DNA from: Coriobacteriaceae bacterium
GTDB taxonomy: Bacteria; Actinomycetota; Coriobacteriia; Coriobacteriales; Coriobacteriaceae
Assembly (NCBI GenBank): GCA_902364645.1
Contig: CABJEP010000001.1
Coordinates: 240,375 to 304,374, forward strand
Reading direction: 5' to 3'
Length of the DNA: 64,000 nt
The position numbers and the translations under genes were made by a program. Under the pieces are notes generated by a model. It saw only the letters and a list, made by a program, of their open reading frames with translations, had not been told where the DNA came from and did no database searches. Numbering within the stretch: position 1 is the first letter of the stretch; each line of letters opens with the position of its first letter. Of this stretch, positions 50,920 through 60,741 are shown one piece after another.

Positions 50920-53562
50920 CTACAGCGCACCAGAGCCGGCTTGCATCATGCCACCGGGGCCCGAGCTCACGCCACTGCTCACGGGCGCGGCGTTGCCGGT
51001 GTGCGGTGCCGCCGGGGTGGTATCGCCACCGAGCGTACCTGCCGGACGCGGTGCTGGGATCTCGCCCGTGCCGTGGCTAAAGACAAACTTGCCATCGGCC
51101 ACGTCGCACAGGACGGTATCGCCCTCGCCCCACTCGCCGGCCAGCAGCTCCTCGGACAGCGGATCCTCGATGAGCTTTTGGATGGCACGACGCAGAGGAC
51201 GCGCGCCATTGGTGAGGTCGGTACCCTCGGCCACGATCTTGTCATAGGCCGCATCGGTGAGCTTGACGTTCATGCCGTTGGCAATCAAACGCTGACGCAG
51301 ATCGTCCACCAGCAGGTGCGCAATCTTAGTCAGGTTCTCGCCCGAGAGCTTCTGGAACACCACAATATCGTCGATACGGTTAAGCAGCTCGGGGCGGAAC
51401 AGGCGCTTGAGCTCGCCCATCGCACGGCCGCGGATCTCACTCGAGGTGAGACCCTGCTCGCCGGTGGTGCCAAAGCCGACGCTCGCATCCTGCGCGATCT
51501 CGCGGGCGCCCACGTTGGACGTCATGATGATCACGGTGTTGCGGAAGTCGACCGTCTTGCCCTGACTATCGGTCAGGCGGCCCTCCTCCAGCACCTGCAG
51601 CAGGATATTGAAGATGTCGGGGTGCGCCTTCTCGATCTCGTCGAACAGCACGACCGAGTACGGATGACGGCGAACGGCCTTGGTGAGCTGGCCGCCCTCG
51701 TCGTGGCCCACATAGCCCGGAGGGCTACCGATGAGCTTAGAGACCTCGAACTCACTGCCAAACTCCGACATATCGAAGCTGATAAGCGCGTCCTTGCTGC
51801 CAAAGAGATACTCGGCGAGCGTCTTGGCGAGCTCGGTCTTGCCCGTGCCGGTGGGGCCCAGGAAGATAAAGCTGCCGCCGGGGCGACGCGGGTCCTTAAG
51901 CGGCGAGCGGCTGCGGCGCACGGCCTTGGCAACGGCCTCGACAGCCTCGTCCTGGCCGATGATGCGGGTCTTGAGCACGCTTTCGGTCTGCAGCAGGCGA
52001 CGGCTCTCGCTCTCGGTGAGCGAGGACACCGGCACGCCCGAAGTCACGGACACGATGTCGGCGATCTGACTCACGTCGATGGTGAGCGGGCTGGCGTCGA
52101 GCTCGGCGGTCCAGGCAGCCTTGGCCTCGGCGAGTTCAATCTCGGCAGCCTTCTGCTGCTCGGTGATCTCGGCGGCCTTGTTCATGTCGTCGCTCTCGGT
52201 AGCCTCCTGTGCGGCAGCCTTGAGTTCCTCGATGCGATGCTCGGCCTCGCGCACCGGCTCGGGTGCGCGATTCGCGGCGATGCGAGCGCGGGCACCGGCC
52301 TCGTCAATGAGGTCGATGGCCTTATCGGGCAGGAAGCGATCCTGAATGTAGCGGTTGGAGAGGTTCGCAGCGGCCTCGATGGCACCCTGCGTGTAACGCA
52401 CGTGGTGGTGCTCCTCGTAGCGCGGCTTGAGCGCAGTCAGGATCTTGACCGTGTCCTCGACGCTCGGCTCCTCGACATCGATGGTCTGGAAGCGACGCTC
52501 GAAGGCCGGGTCCTTGGTGAGGTACTTGCGGAATTCCTCGGCCGTGGTAGCGCCGATAATCTGGAAGGCACCACGCGCGAGCACGGGCTTGAGCATGGAG
52601 CTTGCATCGATGGATCCCTCGGCAGAACCGGCACCGATGATGGTGTGCATCTCGTCGATAAACAAGATGACGTCGTCGGCTTCGGTCGCCTCCTGGATCA
52701 CGTTCTTGAGGCGCTCCTCAAACTCACCGCGATACTTGGCACCCGCGACAAGACCCGGCAGATCGAGCGTCCAGATATTCTGGTTCATAAGATTCTCGGG
52801 CACATTGCCAGCAGCAATCTGCTGCGCCAGGCCCTCGACGATGGCCGTTTTGCCCACGCCGGGATCGCCCAGGATAAGCGGGTTGTTCTTGGTGCGGCGC
52901 GAAAGGATCTCCATCATACGCTGGACTTCCTTTTCGCGGCCGATCACCGGATCGAGTTCGCCGTCGCGCGCCTTCTGCGTAAGGTTGGTCGCGAACTGCT
53001 TAAGTGTATCGGTGCCGCTCCCCTTTTGCTGGGAGGCATCCGAGCCGCTAAAGAACGGCAGACCCGTACCGGGACGACCAGCACCGGCGCCAGCGAGCGG
53101 GCGCTTCTTATCCTGGTCCTTGGCGGTGAGTTTCTCGATAGCCTTTTTGATGGAGGCGGACGACACACCCAGGCGCATGAGGATGTCCATGGCCATGCCG
53201 TTGCCCTCTTCGACGATGCCGATGAGCAAGTGCTCGGTCGAAACGTAGGTCTGGTTGTTCTCGCGTGCCACGCGGAAGGAGCGCTCCATCACGCTGATGA
53301 CGAGCGGCGTAAAGGCGAGCTTGGCAGCCTCGGTCTCCTCGCTGGGCTCGGGAACCGTGGTCTGGACCTCTTTGAGGGTATCCATGATGTCATCGTAGGA
53401 GATATCGAGCGAGCGCAGTGCCTCGGCGGCAATACCCTCGTCCTCCTTAGCGAGCGCGAGCAGCAGGTGCTCGGTGCCCACCTTATTTGAGTGCAGATCG
53501 AGCGCCTCTTGCTTGGCCATGGACATGACCTTGCGCGCGCGATCGGTAAAACGGTCTAACAT
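50920..53562 (-). CDS. clpC: Clp protease ATP-binding subunit ClpC
   Basis: 880 residues. Clp N-domain ([20 protein letters not shown], two repeats), first AAA+ module with [14 protein letters not shown], a middle region with UVR-like heptads ([16 protein letters not shown]), and a second AAA+ module with [20 protein letters not shown]. It unfolds proteins for ClpP. The extreme C-terminus (from about 830) is Gly/Pro/Ala-rich with Met pairs, lengthened versus Bacillus. No CtsR gene or clear CtsR box is adjacent. Confidence 0.96.
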   Translation of the reverse strand: MLDRFTDRARKVMSMAKQEALDLHSNKVGTEHLLLALAKEDEGIAAEALRSLDISYDDIMDTLKEVQTTVPEPSEETEAAKLAFTPLVISVMERSFRVARENNQTYVSTEHLLIGIVEEGNGMAMDILMRLGVSSASIKKAIEKLTAKDQDKKRPLAGAGAGRPGTGLPFFSGSDASQQKGSGTDTLKQFATNLTQKARDGELDPVIGREKEVQRMMEILSRRTKNNPLILGDPGVGKTAIVEGLAQQIAAGNVPENLMNQNIWTLDLPGLVAGAKYRGEFEERLKNVIQEATEADDVILFIDEMHTIIGAGSAEGSIDASSMLKPVLARGAFQIIGATTAEEFRKYLTKDPAFERRFQTIDVEEPSVEDTVKILTALKPRYEEHHHVRYTQGAIEAAANLSNRYIQDRFLPDKAIDLIDEAGARARIAANRAPEPVREAEHRIEELKAAAQEATESDDMNKAAEITEQQKAAEIELAEAKAAWTAELDASPLTIDVSQIADIVSVTSGVPVSSLTESESRRLLQTESVLKTRIIGQDEAVEAVAKAVRRSRSPLKDPRRPGGSFIFLGPTGTGKTELAKTLAEYLFGSKDALISFDMSEFGSEFEVSKLIGSPPGYVGHDEGGQLTKAVRRHPYSVVLFDEIEKAHPDIFNILLQVLEEGRLTDSQGKTVDFRNTVIIMTSNVGAREIAQDASVGFGTTGEQGLTSSEIRGRAMGELKRLFRPELLNRIDDIVVFQKLSGENLTKIAHLLVDDLRQRLIANGMNVKLTDAAYDKIVAEGTDLTNGARPLRRAIQKLIEDPLSEELLAGEWGEGDTVLCDVADGKFVFSHGTGEIPAPRPAGTLGGDTTPAAPHTGNAAPVSSGVSSGPGGMMQAGSGAL

Positions 53563-53734
53563 GCTAGTTCCTCTTAGACGAGCTAGTTTTTCAAACGCAA
53601 AGCGCCACTCGTGGCGGCGCTTTGGTCTCTTTACCCATATGGAGTATATGTTAACCGTTGGGACCTTTCCTGCCCGTAGCCGCGCGACAACGTCTACAAA
53701 AAAGGAATTGCCAGGTGCCTCTGCATCGGCCCAA

Positions 53735-53828
53735 CGAGCGTGGATTTTCGGACACCCATTCCACGAGCGTGGATAATCTCCCGTTTTGAGCCCGTAAACA
53801 GGCCAAAAACGGGAGATTATCCACGTTC
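53735..53828. repeat. Palindromic repeat, family B
   Basis: GAGCGTGGATAATCTCCC (53765-53782) and GGGAGATTATCCACG (53811-53825) with CGTTTT/AAAACG inner arms; an extra half-site CGAGCGTGGATTTTCGG begins at 53735. The gap 53563-53859 otherwise holds only the clpC promoter. Confidence 0.82.
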
Positions 53829-53859
53829 ATGTTTTGCGGATCAGTTTCATTTGCACCAA

Positions 53860-55428
53860 TTAGCTGGTGTGGCGCCAGCGAGAGTCGGTGAGGGTTCTCG
53901 CCACGCCCAGGCCAACGGGCAGAAACGCCACAATGAGCACTGCACGCACAAACCAGCCGAGCATATTGACCGTGTCGAAGGTGCACATGTAATACATCGA
54001 GCGATACAGATACAAGCCCGGCACCATAATGACAATCGATGGCACCGTGAGGGCGATACGTGGGTAGGTGAGCTTGATTTCGGCTAAGCTCGCGAGCAGG
54101 CCCGATACCAGCGCACCGATAAACGCTGCCGCCTCGGGAGGCATACCTAAGCTCAGACCCAGGAAGGGAAACAGCGCCGACGCATCAACAAGGGTCAGAC
54201 GCAAGGTATTGGACACGGCGCCGATCAGCCCAGCTGCCGCGGCCATCTTTACCGGGCTGTTGAACATCACCGAGAAGCCGAATACGCCAACAAAGCTCAT
54301 CACCACGCGCAGGAGCGTAAGGGCAAGCGGCGAAAGGCCGAGCGGGGCAAAATCATCCGGTGCCAGCCCCACACACTCGGCAACCATCCAGCCCACAAGG
54401 GTCGCCATCACAATAATCGACACGGCATACGAAAGACGCTCAATGCCGCTTCGCATATCGAGCTTAGCGATGTCGAGGCCTGCCGTAATGAGGGGAAAGC
54501 CGGGAATCACAAAGAGCATGGCGCCGATATAGCCTTCTTGGTGCGACATTGCCCCCGGTACGACCTGGCCAAGGCCGAGCAATGTCAGCAGATACGAAAC
54601 GCAAGCGAGCGCAACGCCAATCGTCAGCGCGCTAAACTGGCCAAGACCCTGCTTGAGAATATGAGAGCGAGCAAAGTTGCCAACACCAGCGCCTACGAAT
54701 GCGCAGGCCATCTCGATAGGGCCGCCGCCGAGCAAAAAGACGAAGGCGCCGCAAGCACAAGCTGCCGCAAGGCCCTGTTGCCAGGGAGAGTAATCGGGTT
54801 TTGAACTCTCAACGGTCTTGAGCATCTCGTGGTATTCGTGCACGGTAAACCGGCGCCCATACGTCTCGATTTCCTTTAGGAAGCTCTCCATCATCCAAAT
54901 GCGATGGGTATTGACTCCCGTTGTGGGCAGGCTGACAACCTCGTTAAAGCAGTGGCCATCTTCGATGCAGGTGCACTCAAACGACAGAAGACTTAAGTCA
55001 ACGTGGACGGTGACACCGAGTACGGCGGCAACGCGATTCATGGTATCGCGTACACGCCAGGCACCCGTTCCGCTCGCGAGCATAAGCATACCGGTGCGGC
55101 AGATGATGGATGACTTATCGGTGAGCGGCGCATCGACGGCAAGCTCATCGCCTGCCGTCACGATCTGGTGCCAGTCAGTTTTCATATGGAGTGCGCCGGC
55201 ACGAACACCGTGGTGCATGGGGGCTCTCGAAAGCAGCGAGTCAAGGCGCGAAGACTGTGGGGGCTCCGCTGATCCGACCTCGTCCTCGTCGGGCTCTTCA
55301 TCAACAAGGTCGAAAGTATCGAGCGCCGCCGGCTCGCGACGGTCGATCAATTCCTCGTCCTCATCATCAAAGTAGTTGAACTGATCGAGCATGTCCTCTT
55401 CGATTGCACGCTCGCTCGCGTCGTCCAT
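53860..55428 (-). CDS. Threonine/serine exporter family protein (ThrE-like)
   Basis: 522 residues. An acidic N-terminal region (1-70) is followed by the ThrE N-terminal domain (CRTGMLMLASGTGAWRVRDTMNRVAAVLG and FECTCIEDG) and about ten membrane helices ending with the ThrE_2-like part. In Corynebacterium ThrE exports threonine and serine. Both halves are in one protein here. Start 55428 follows AAGGGAG; a start 11 codons upstream is weaker. Confidence 0.85.
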   Translation of the reverse strand: MDDASERAIEEDMLDQFNYFDDEDEELIDRREPAALDTFDLVDEEPDEDEVGSAEPPQSSRLDSLLSRAPMHHGVRAGALHMKTDWHQIVTAGDELAVDAPLTDKSSIICRTGMLMLASGTGAWRVRDTMNRVAAVLGVTVHVDLSLLSFECTCIEDGHCFNEVVSLPTTGVNTHRIWMMESFLKEIETYGRRFTVHEYHEMLKTVESSKPDYSPWQQGLAAACACGAFVFLLGGGPIEMACAFVGAGVGNFARSHILKQGLGQFSALTIGVALACVSYLLTLLGLGQVVPGAMSHQEGYIGAMLFVIPGFPLITAGLDIAKLDMRSGIERLSYAVSIIVMATLVGWMVAECVGLAPDDFAPLGLSPLALTLLRVVMSFVGVFGFSVMFNSPVKMAAAAGLIGAVSNTLRLTLVDASALFPFLGLSLGMPPEAAAFIGALVSGLLASLAEIKLTYPRIALTVPSIVIMVPGLYLYRSMYYMCTFDTVNMLGWFVRAVLIVAFLPVGLGVARTLTDSRWRHTS

Positions 55429-55846
55429 ATAGACGCTCCCTTCCTGCCGACTAACTCCCATCCTAGGCAGCGACGGCTAAAGGAAACATAAAAGAGACGA
55501 CTGTCATGCATGGAAGGCGTAAACCCCCAATGCACCGGTAGACCCCAGGCGGCTAGGACCGTCCCCAAGTGCCGGCACAAGAGGAACGTCCCTAAGTGCC
55601 AACCAGGGCAACGCCACAGGTAGAGGACGGACAGCGAAAGCCCGCCAGAGTGAGCAAGGTGCCTTCAAACAAAATGGCGCCGCAGGTTGAGCATAAGTCA
55701 GCGAGCGGGCTGCATTTGAGACAAGGTGACGTGAAACGAAAGGGCGCTGACCTTCTGGTCGCGCCCTTGAAGTTGAACGTCAGATTGTCCAAATGCGGCC
55801 CGCGCAGCGTCGAGCCGTTACGCGGTTCGTAGAACCGCGTAACTAC
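55429..55846. other. Gap between thrE-like gene and lysS
   Basis: No gene is supported. The stretch 55560-55605 reads GTCCCCAAGTGCCGGCAC...GTCCCTAAGTGCC, a further repeat type. Two hairpins follow: AGGGCGCTGACC/GGTCGCGCCCT (55740-55768) and GTTACGCGGTTC/GAACCGCGTAAC (55816-55842), the second just after the lysS stop. Confidence 0.5.
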
Positions 55847-57811
55847 TTAGTACATCTTTGCGCCGGCAGGGATGGAAGCGTCGAGCTGGATCAGGTTGAG
55901 GCGCTCCTCGCCCTCCTCCTCGTGGATGGCGCTGATGAGCATGCCGCAGCTGGGGATACCCATCATCTTGCGCGGAGGCAGGTTGGTGATGGCGAGCAGG
56001 GTCTTGCCGACCAGGTCCTCGGGCTCGTAATAATCGTGAATACCGGAGAGGATGGTGCGGTCGGTACCGGTACCGTCATCGAGCGTAAAGTTCAGCAGCT
56101 TCTTGGACTTCTTGACGGCCTCGCATGCCTTGACCTTCACAGCGCGGAAATCGCTCTTGGAGAAGGTATCAAAGTCGACGAACTCCTCAAACAGCGGCTC
56201 AACGGCGATCTTGGAGTAATCGAGCGTGGGCTTAAGCGACGTAACGAACGGGCTCGCGGCGTTGCCGGCCTCTGCAGCCTTGGCGGCAGCGGCACCGGAC
56301 TGGAAACCCTTCTCGGGCTTCATGTGCGGGAACAGCAGCACGTCGCGGATGGAAGCCTGGTTGGTGAGCAGCATGACCACGCGGTCGATGCCGATGCCGA
56401 TGCCGCCCGCGGGAGGCATACCGTACTCGAGGGCGCGCACGTAGTCCTCGTCATACTCCATGGCCTCATCGTCGCCGCCGGCCTTCTCGGCCATCTGGGC
56501 AGCAAAGCGCTCGGCCTGGTCGACCGGGTCGTTGAGCTCGGAGAACGCGTTGGCGTACTCGTGGCCGGCAATAACCAGCTCAAAGCGGTGCGTCAGGCGC
56601 GGGTCGTCCTCAAAGCGCTTGGCAAGCGGGCTGACCTCGATGGGGTAATCGCACACGAACGTGGGGTTGACGATGGTGTCTTCGCCCAGCTCATCGTAGA
56701 TCTCGGCGATAATCTTGCCGGCGGTCCACTCGGGCTTAATCTCCAGGCCCTTCTCGCGCGCGGCGGCAGCAAGCTCCTCGACCGGAGTATCGATGGTGAC
56801 CTGCTTGCCGAGCACGTCGGAGACGATGTCGGTCATGGGACGGCTGGCCCACTCACCAGAAAGGTCGATGGTCTGGCCCTGGTACTCGATGACCTCGGGG
56901 TTGCCGATGGCCTTGTTAGCCGCCTTAATGACACCCTGGGCGAGCGCCTTCATGCCCTCGAGGTCGGAGAAGGCACGGTAGGCCTCCATCGTGGTGAACT
57001 CGGGGTTGTGGGTAAGGTCCATGCCCTCGTTACGGAAGATGCGGCCGATCTCGAACACGCGCTCAAAACCACCGACAATGCAGCGCTTGAGGTGCAGCTC
57101 GGTGGCAATACGCAGGTAGCACTCCTGATCGAGCGCGTTGAAGTGGGTAATGAACGGCTTAGCAGTAGCGCCGCCCTGGATGGTCTGCAGGATGGGGGTC
57201 TCGACCTCCATGTAGCCGTCGGACTCCATAAAGCGACGGAAGGTGGAGAGAATCTGCGAACGCTTACGGAAGGTCTCGCGAACGTCGTCGTTGGCGATCA
57301 GGTCGACATAGCGCTGGCGATAGCGGGTCTCCTTGTCGGAAAGACCGTGGAACTTCTCGGGCAGCGGACGAACGGCCTTGGCAAGCAGGGTCGCGCTCTT
57401 AGGGGCAACGGAAAGCTGGCCGCGCTGGGTGCGCACGACCACGCCGGTCACGCCCAAGATATCGCCCAGGTCGAGGGACTTGAGCGTATTCCAGGCAGCC
57501 TCGTCCATGTCGTTGATGCGGCAGAACAGCTGAATCTCGGCAGTCGCATCGCGCACGACGATGAACATGATCTTGCCCTGACCGCGCTTGGCGACCACGC
57601 GGCCGGCGATCTTCACGACGTCCTCGGTGTCCTCGCCATCGGCAAGCTCGGCGTACTTAGCCTCGATATCGGCGACGTAGTCCTCAAGCTCAGAGTGCTC
57701 GGGATAGGGGTTCTGGCCCGCCTCGAACAGGGCGGCGCGCTTGGCCAGGCGGGTGGCGCGCTCGTCGTTGAGCGTCGATGCCTGATCGGCGGCGTTCTGG
57801 TTCTCTGCCAT
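55847..57811 (-). CDS. lysS: Lysyl-tRNA synthetase (class II) with C-terminal tRNA-binding domain
   Basis: 654 residues, versus about 500 usual. Residues 1-510 are a normal class II LysRS: OB fold, motif 2 FRNEGMDLTHNPEFTTMEAY, motif 3 GIGIGIDRVVMLLTNQ. An added domain of about 110 residues (DFRAVKVKACEAVKKSKKLLNFTLDDGTGTDRTILSGI to the end) is of the EMAPII/Trbp111 type, as at the C-terminus of MetRS. It should raise tRNA affinity. It is followed by greA upstream on the same strand with an intervening terminator. Confidence 0.95.
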   Translation of the reverse strand: MAENQNAADQASTLNDERATRLAKRAALFEAGQNPYPEHSELEDYVADIEAKYAELADGEDTEDVVKIAGRVVAKRGQGKIMFIVVRDATAEIQLFCRINDMDEAAWNTLKSLDLGDILGVTGVVVRTQRGQLSVAPKSATLLAKAVRPLPEKFHGLSDKETRYRQRYVDLIANDDVRETFRKRSQILSTFRRFMESDGYMEVETPILQTIQGGATAKPFITHFNALDQECYLRIATELHLKRCIVGGFERVFEIGRIFRNEGMDLTHNPEFTTMEAYRAFSDLEGMKALAQGVIKAANKAIGNPEVIEYQGQTIDLSGEWASRPMTDIVSDVLGKQVTIDTPVEELAAAAREKGLEIKPEWTAGKIIAEIYDELGEDTIVNPTFVCDYPIEVSPLAKRFEDDPRLTHRFELVIAGHEYANAFSELNDPVDQAERFAAQMAEKAGGDDEAMEYDEDYVRALEYGMPPAGGIGIGIDRVVMLLTNQASIRDVLLFPHMKPEKGFQSGAAAAKAAEAGNAASPFVTSLKPTLDYSKIAVEPLFEEFVDFDTFSKSDFRAVKVKACEAVKKSKKLLNFTLDDGTGTDRTILSGIHDYYEPEDLVGKTLLAITNLPPRKMMGIPSCGMLISAIHEEEGEERLNLIQLDASIPAGAKMY

Positions 57812-57831
57812 AAGTTAGCTCCTCAAACTAA

Positions 57832-57866
57832 AACGCTCCCCAGGATTCGGTCCCAGGGAGCGAAAA
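57832..57866 (-). terminator. Terminator between greA and lysS
   Basis: CGCTCCCTGG and CCTGGGGAGCG (minus strand), then TTTTAG. Confidence 0.7.
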
Positions 57867-57890
57867 CATACCTTTACGCGGGACCGTGGT

Positions 57891-58361
57891 CTAGCGTGCG
57901 ATCTTGGCGATGGTGTAGACGCGAGTCTTGCCGGAAGGCGTAACGACCTCGACGGAATCGCCCTCGCCGTGACCGATGATGGCGTGACCGACCGGAGACT
58001 CGTTGGAGATCTTGTGCTCGAGCGAGTTGGTCTCGGTGGTACCGACAAGCGTGACTTCCATGACCTCACCGTTGGGATCAATCAGAGAAACGGTGGAACC
58101 GATGGAGACGGTCAGATCGCCCGTGGTGGCAGCAACCTGAGCGTTGGCGAGGATGGCCTGGATCTCGGCAATACGAGCGGCGTTCTGGGCCTGCTTGTCC
58201 TTAGCGGCATCGTACTCGGAGTTCTCCGAAAGGTCGCCGAACGCGCGGGCTTCCTTGATGTCCTCGACGATCTCCTTGGCGTAATCACCCTCACGCCAAG
58301 CGAGCTCCTCGACGAGCTTCTGGCGGCCCTCAGCGGTCAGTACGATCTGGCTTGCGTCCAT
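57891..58361 (-). CDS. greA: Transcription elongation factor GreA
   Basis: 156 residues. The coiled coil carries the acidic tip ARAFGDLSENSEYDAAKDKQ that enters the RNA polymerase secondary channel; the C-terminal FKBP-like domain contains NESPVGHAIIGHGEGDSV. It rescues backtracked polymerase by RNA cleavage. Start 58361 follows GGGGAGA; ten codons upstream are not conserved. Confidence 0.95.
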   Translation of the reverse strand: MDASQIVLTAEGRQKLVEELAWREGDYAKEIVEDIKEARAFGDLSENSEYDAAKDKQAQNAARIAEIQAILANAQVAATTGDLTVSIGSTVSLIDPNGEVMEVTLVGTTETNSLEHKISNESPVGHAIIGHGEGDSVEVVTPSGKTRVYTIAKIAR

Positions 58362-58404
58362 ACGGATATCTCCCCAACTCTGATCAAACAATCAACTGTC
58401 AACA

Positions 58405-58441
58405 AAACGAAAAAGACCGGCTAGCCTGCGGGCAAGCCGGT
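58405..58441 (-). terminator. Terminator after tatA
   Basis: GACCGGCTTG...GCTAGCCGGTC with TTTTTCGTTTT (minus strand). Confidence 0.8.
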
Positions 58442-58467
58442 CAGGTGCTCACCCCAAAGGGATGGGA

Positions 58468-58743
58468 CTACTCTGCGTCCGCGTCGCTGTCCTCTGCCTG
58501 CTTCTTCTTGGCAGCAGCGAGCTTGGCCTCGAGCTCAGCGATCTCCTTGTCCTCCTCGGACTGCTCGACCACGACCTCCTCGGCCTGCTTGGTCTCGGCC
58601 TTATCGTCGCCCTCCATACCCTCGCGGATATTCTTGACGGTAGAGCCGAGGGACTTGCCGAGCTTCGGCAAGTTCTTGGGCCCGAAGATAATCAGGACAA
58701 CGACGAGAATAATGATGAGCTCAGGAGCCCTCAGTCCAAACAT
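58468..58743 (-). CDS. tatA: Twin-arginine translocase subunit TatA
   Basis: 91 residues. One N-terminal membrane helix (PELIIILVVVLIIFGPKNLPKLGKSLGS) with the FGPKNLP hinge and amphipathic helix, then a charged Glu/Lys tail. It forms the Tat pore for folded proteins. ATG 58743 has GGAGG. No tatC is nearby, so the remaining Tat genes must lie elsewhere; a TatB role is less likely given the short tail. Confidence 0.92.
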   Translation of the reverse strand: MFGLRAPELIIILVVVLIIFGPKNLPKLGKSLGSTVKNIREGMEGDDKAETKQAEEVVVEQSEEDKEIAELEAKLAAAKKKQAEDSDADAE

Positions 58744-58818
58744 GTAGACCTCCACAATACAGCGAGACAAGCTCGAATGAGTATACCGCGGGTATCGCGG
58801 TATCACAACAATAGCTAA

Positions 58819-58848
58819 AAAAAGGGACCGCAAGAAGCAGTCCCTCCT
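58819..58848 (-). terminator. Terminator after tRNA-Pro
   Basis: AGGGACTGC...GCGGTCCCT with TTTTTTT on the minus strand. Confidence 0.8.
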
Positions 58849-58855
58849 CATGCTC

Positions 58856-58932
58856 TGGTCGGGTTGACTGGATTTGAACCAGCGACCCCTGCGTCCCGAA
58901 CGCAGTGCTCTACCAAACTGAGCCACAACCCG
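58856..58932 (-). tRNA. tRNA-Pro (CGG)
   Basis: Acceptor CGGGTTG/CAACCCG, anticodon loop TTCGGGA giving CGG, T-loop TTCAAAT, encoded CCA. Confidence 0.95.
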
Positions 58933-58981
58933 TTAGCTCGACTATAGTAACAAAGATTTCCGTCGTGTGCTAGAGAAATTT

Positions 58982-59878
58982 TTACTTCTTTGGCACTTCG
59001 ATGCGAACCGTGTTGGGAATGAGCTCCGTCGCGCAGGACCACCAGCCGTTTTGCAGGGCAGCGTCGGCAAGCCTTTCGGCCGTGGCGGCGGTGTCGCAAA
59101 TGGCAAATGAGCAGGCACCCGATCCGCACACATCTACAGCAACGGTGCCGTCCTGTTTACGCAGCCAATCGAGAACCATTTGAATCTGCGGCTCCATCTG
59201 TGCGGAAATGACACCTAGGTTGTTATGGATGAGCGCATATGCCGTCTCGGCATCACCAGCATGCAAGGCAGAAGCTATCGCGCCGGGCTTGTCTGTAGGC
59301 ACCGGAGCCTCGTCAAAACGTCGATAGGCTTCAATTGTCGAAACGCTTGCCTCGCGCGGCTTGACCAACACGACGGGCGTTGCGGGCAGCGCGGGATACT
59401 CAGTTGCCAGCACGTCTCCCCCACCTACGTAGAACGCAAGGCTCGCGTGCAAAAAGAACGGGACGTCAGCACCAATGCCCCGCGCAATGTCGTCGAGCGC
59501 GGGGTCGGAGCGATCAATTCCCCAGAGCTCCGCCAAGGCGACAATGACCGCGGCCGCATCCGTCGAGGGACCGCCCAAGCCGGCGCACAATGGAATGCGC
59601 TTCTCAATCGTCACGCAGATGTTTGCCTCGCGACCATAATGCTCGGCCATAGCAACCGCAGCCCGATACGCCGTATTCTTTTGCATGGGAAAATCTGATG
59701 CCGGAACCGTCTGGACGGTCAGCACCTGCGCCGGCGTGACCGTCACGGTATCGGCAAGACCGACGGCTGCCATCAGGGAGTCGACTCTGTGATAGCCGCG
59801 GGCGTCGCGCTCGGTATGAACCCCCAGATAGAGGTTAATCTTTGCCGGCGCGGAAAGAGTCAGGGACCGATCGGTCAC
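58982..59878 (-). CDS. ispE: 4-diphosphocytidyl-2-C-methyl-D-erythritol kinase
   Basis: 298 residues, GHMP kinase. Motif 1 APAKINLYLGV, motif 2 RIPLCAGLGGPSTDAAA (usual GGGSSDAAA reads GGPSTDAAA) and a C-terminal VCGSGACSFAI. It is step four of the MEP pathway, whose ispD and ispF are 15 kb away on the same strand. It follows veg by 2 bases. Confidence 0.93.
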   Translation of the reverse strand: MTDRSLTLSAPAKINLYLGVHTERDARGYHRVDSLMAAVGLADTVTVTPAQVLTVQTVPASDFPMQKNTAYRAAVAMAEHYGREANICVTIEKRIPLCAGLGGPSTDAAAVIVALAELWGIDRSDPALDDIARGIGADVPFFLHASLAFYVGGGDVLATEYPALPATPVVLVKPREASVSTIEAYRRFDEAPVPTDKPGAIASALHAGDAETAYALIHNNLGVISAQMEPQIQMVLDWLRKQDGTVAVDVCGSGACSFAICDTAATAERLADAALQNGWWSCATELIPNTVRIEVPKK

Positions 59879-59880
59879 CG

Positions 59881-60177
59881 TTAGTGCTCCTCGAGCTGAT
59901 TGCCGAGCGGGGTAAAGATATGCTCGCCGCTCTCGGGGTCGAACAGCTCGACCTGACCGGTGAGGACATCGATATACTGGTAGGACTGACGCGACTTGCG
60001 GCCTCGGCGCTCGTCAACCTCGACGATAAAGACGGCGGGGTGGACGCTCTTGATGGTGCCCATGCGCTCGACGACGCGGGTGCGGCCCATGTTGGCCTTC
60101 ACCTTAACGCGATCGCCCACCATATTGGTCAGCTTCTCGTGGATGTCGTCGACGTGATTGACTTCCATCTCTTCCAT
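59881..60177 (-). CDS. veg: Veg family protein
   Basis: 98 residues. It reads VDDIHEKLTNMVGDRVKVKANMGRTRVVERMGTIKSVHPAVFIVEVDE, a small beta-barrel found beside ispE in many Gram-positives. In Bacillus, Veg influences biofilm formation through SinR. Start 60177 has GGAGG at 8 bases; a codon-3 ATG is possible. Tail is longer than in Bacillus (86 aa). Confidence 0.88.
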   Translation of the reverse strand: MEEMEVNHVDDIHEKLTNMVGDRVKVKANMGRTRVVERMGTIKSVHPAVFIVEVDERRGRKSRQSYQYIDVLTGQVELFDPESGEHIFTPLGNQLEEH

Positions 60178-60291
60178 GAACAGGGCCTCCAGAAGATGCA
60201 ATTCAAAAAGGGGATAATACCCCTAAGATAGACAAAACTCTAATACTATAGCACCCTGTTGCGACCACGCGCAAGTAGCTAATTTGGCTAC

Positions 60292-60738
60292 TTACAGATT
60301 GTCGGTATCGAGGACGATGGTGAATGGGCCGTCGTTGACGAGGTCGACTTTCATATCGGCGCCAAAGATGCCGTGCGCCACGTGTTCGACATCTTGACGA
60401 ACGAGCGTCAGGAAGTACTCGTAGAGCTCGTTGGCAACATCGGGCGCGCCCGCATCGGTAAACGACGGACGGCGACCGTGGCGGCAATCGGCGAACAGCG
60501 TGAACTGCGACACCACGAGCACCTCGCCGTCGACATCGGCAAGTGCCAGGTTGGTCTTGCCGTTCTCGTCCTCGTTAATGCGCAAGCCCCGGAGCTTGCC
60601 CCACAGCTTATCGGCCTCGGCGCGCGTGTCGCCGTGGCCCACGCCCAGCAGCACCAGGTAGCCACGTCCAATACGGCCCACGCACTCGCCGTCGACCGTC
60701 ACGCCGGCGTTGAGCACGCGCTGCACCACCGCGCGCAC
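60292..60738 (-). CDS. dtd: D-aminoacyl-tRNA deacylase
   Basis: 148 residues. The signature SQFTLFAD and the Gly-cisPro loop (NDGPFT, more often NSGPVT) are present. It removes D-amino acids such as D-Tyr from tRNA. It starts 3 bases after the rdgB stop in the murI-rph-rdgB-dtd run. Confidence 0.94.
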   Translation of the reverse strand: MRAVVQRVLNAGVTVDGECVGRIGRGYLVLLGVGHGDTRAEADKLWGKLRGLRINEDENGKTNLALADVDGEVLVVSQFTLFADCRHGRRPSFTDAGAPDVANELYEYFLTLVRQDVEHVAHGIFGADMKVDLVNDGPFTIVLDTDNL

Positions 60739-60741
60739 GGC

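Noticed and set aside
55592..55792. 66-codon minus-strand frame with several Cys (CLKC, CSTC)
   Set aside because: It starts with TTG, has no ribosome site and crosses a hairpin and a repeat; zinc-ribbon look is weak. Kept only as part of the gap.
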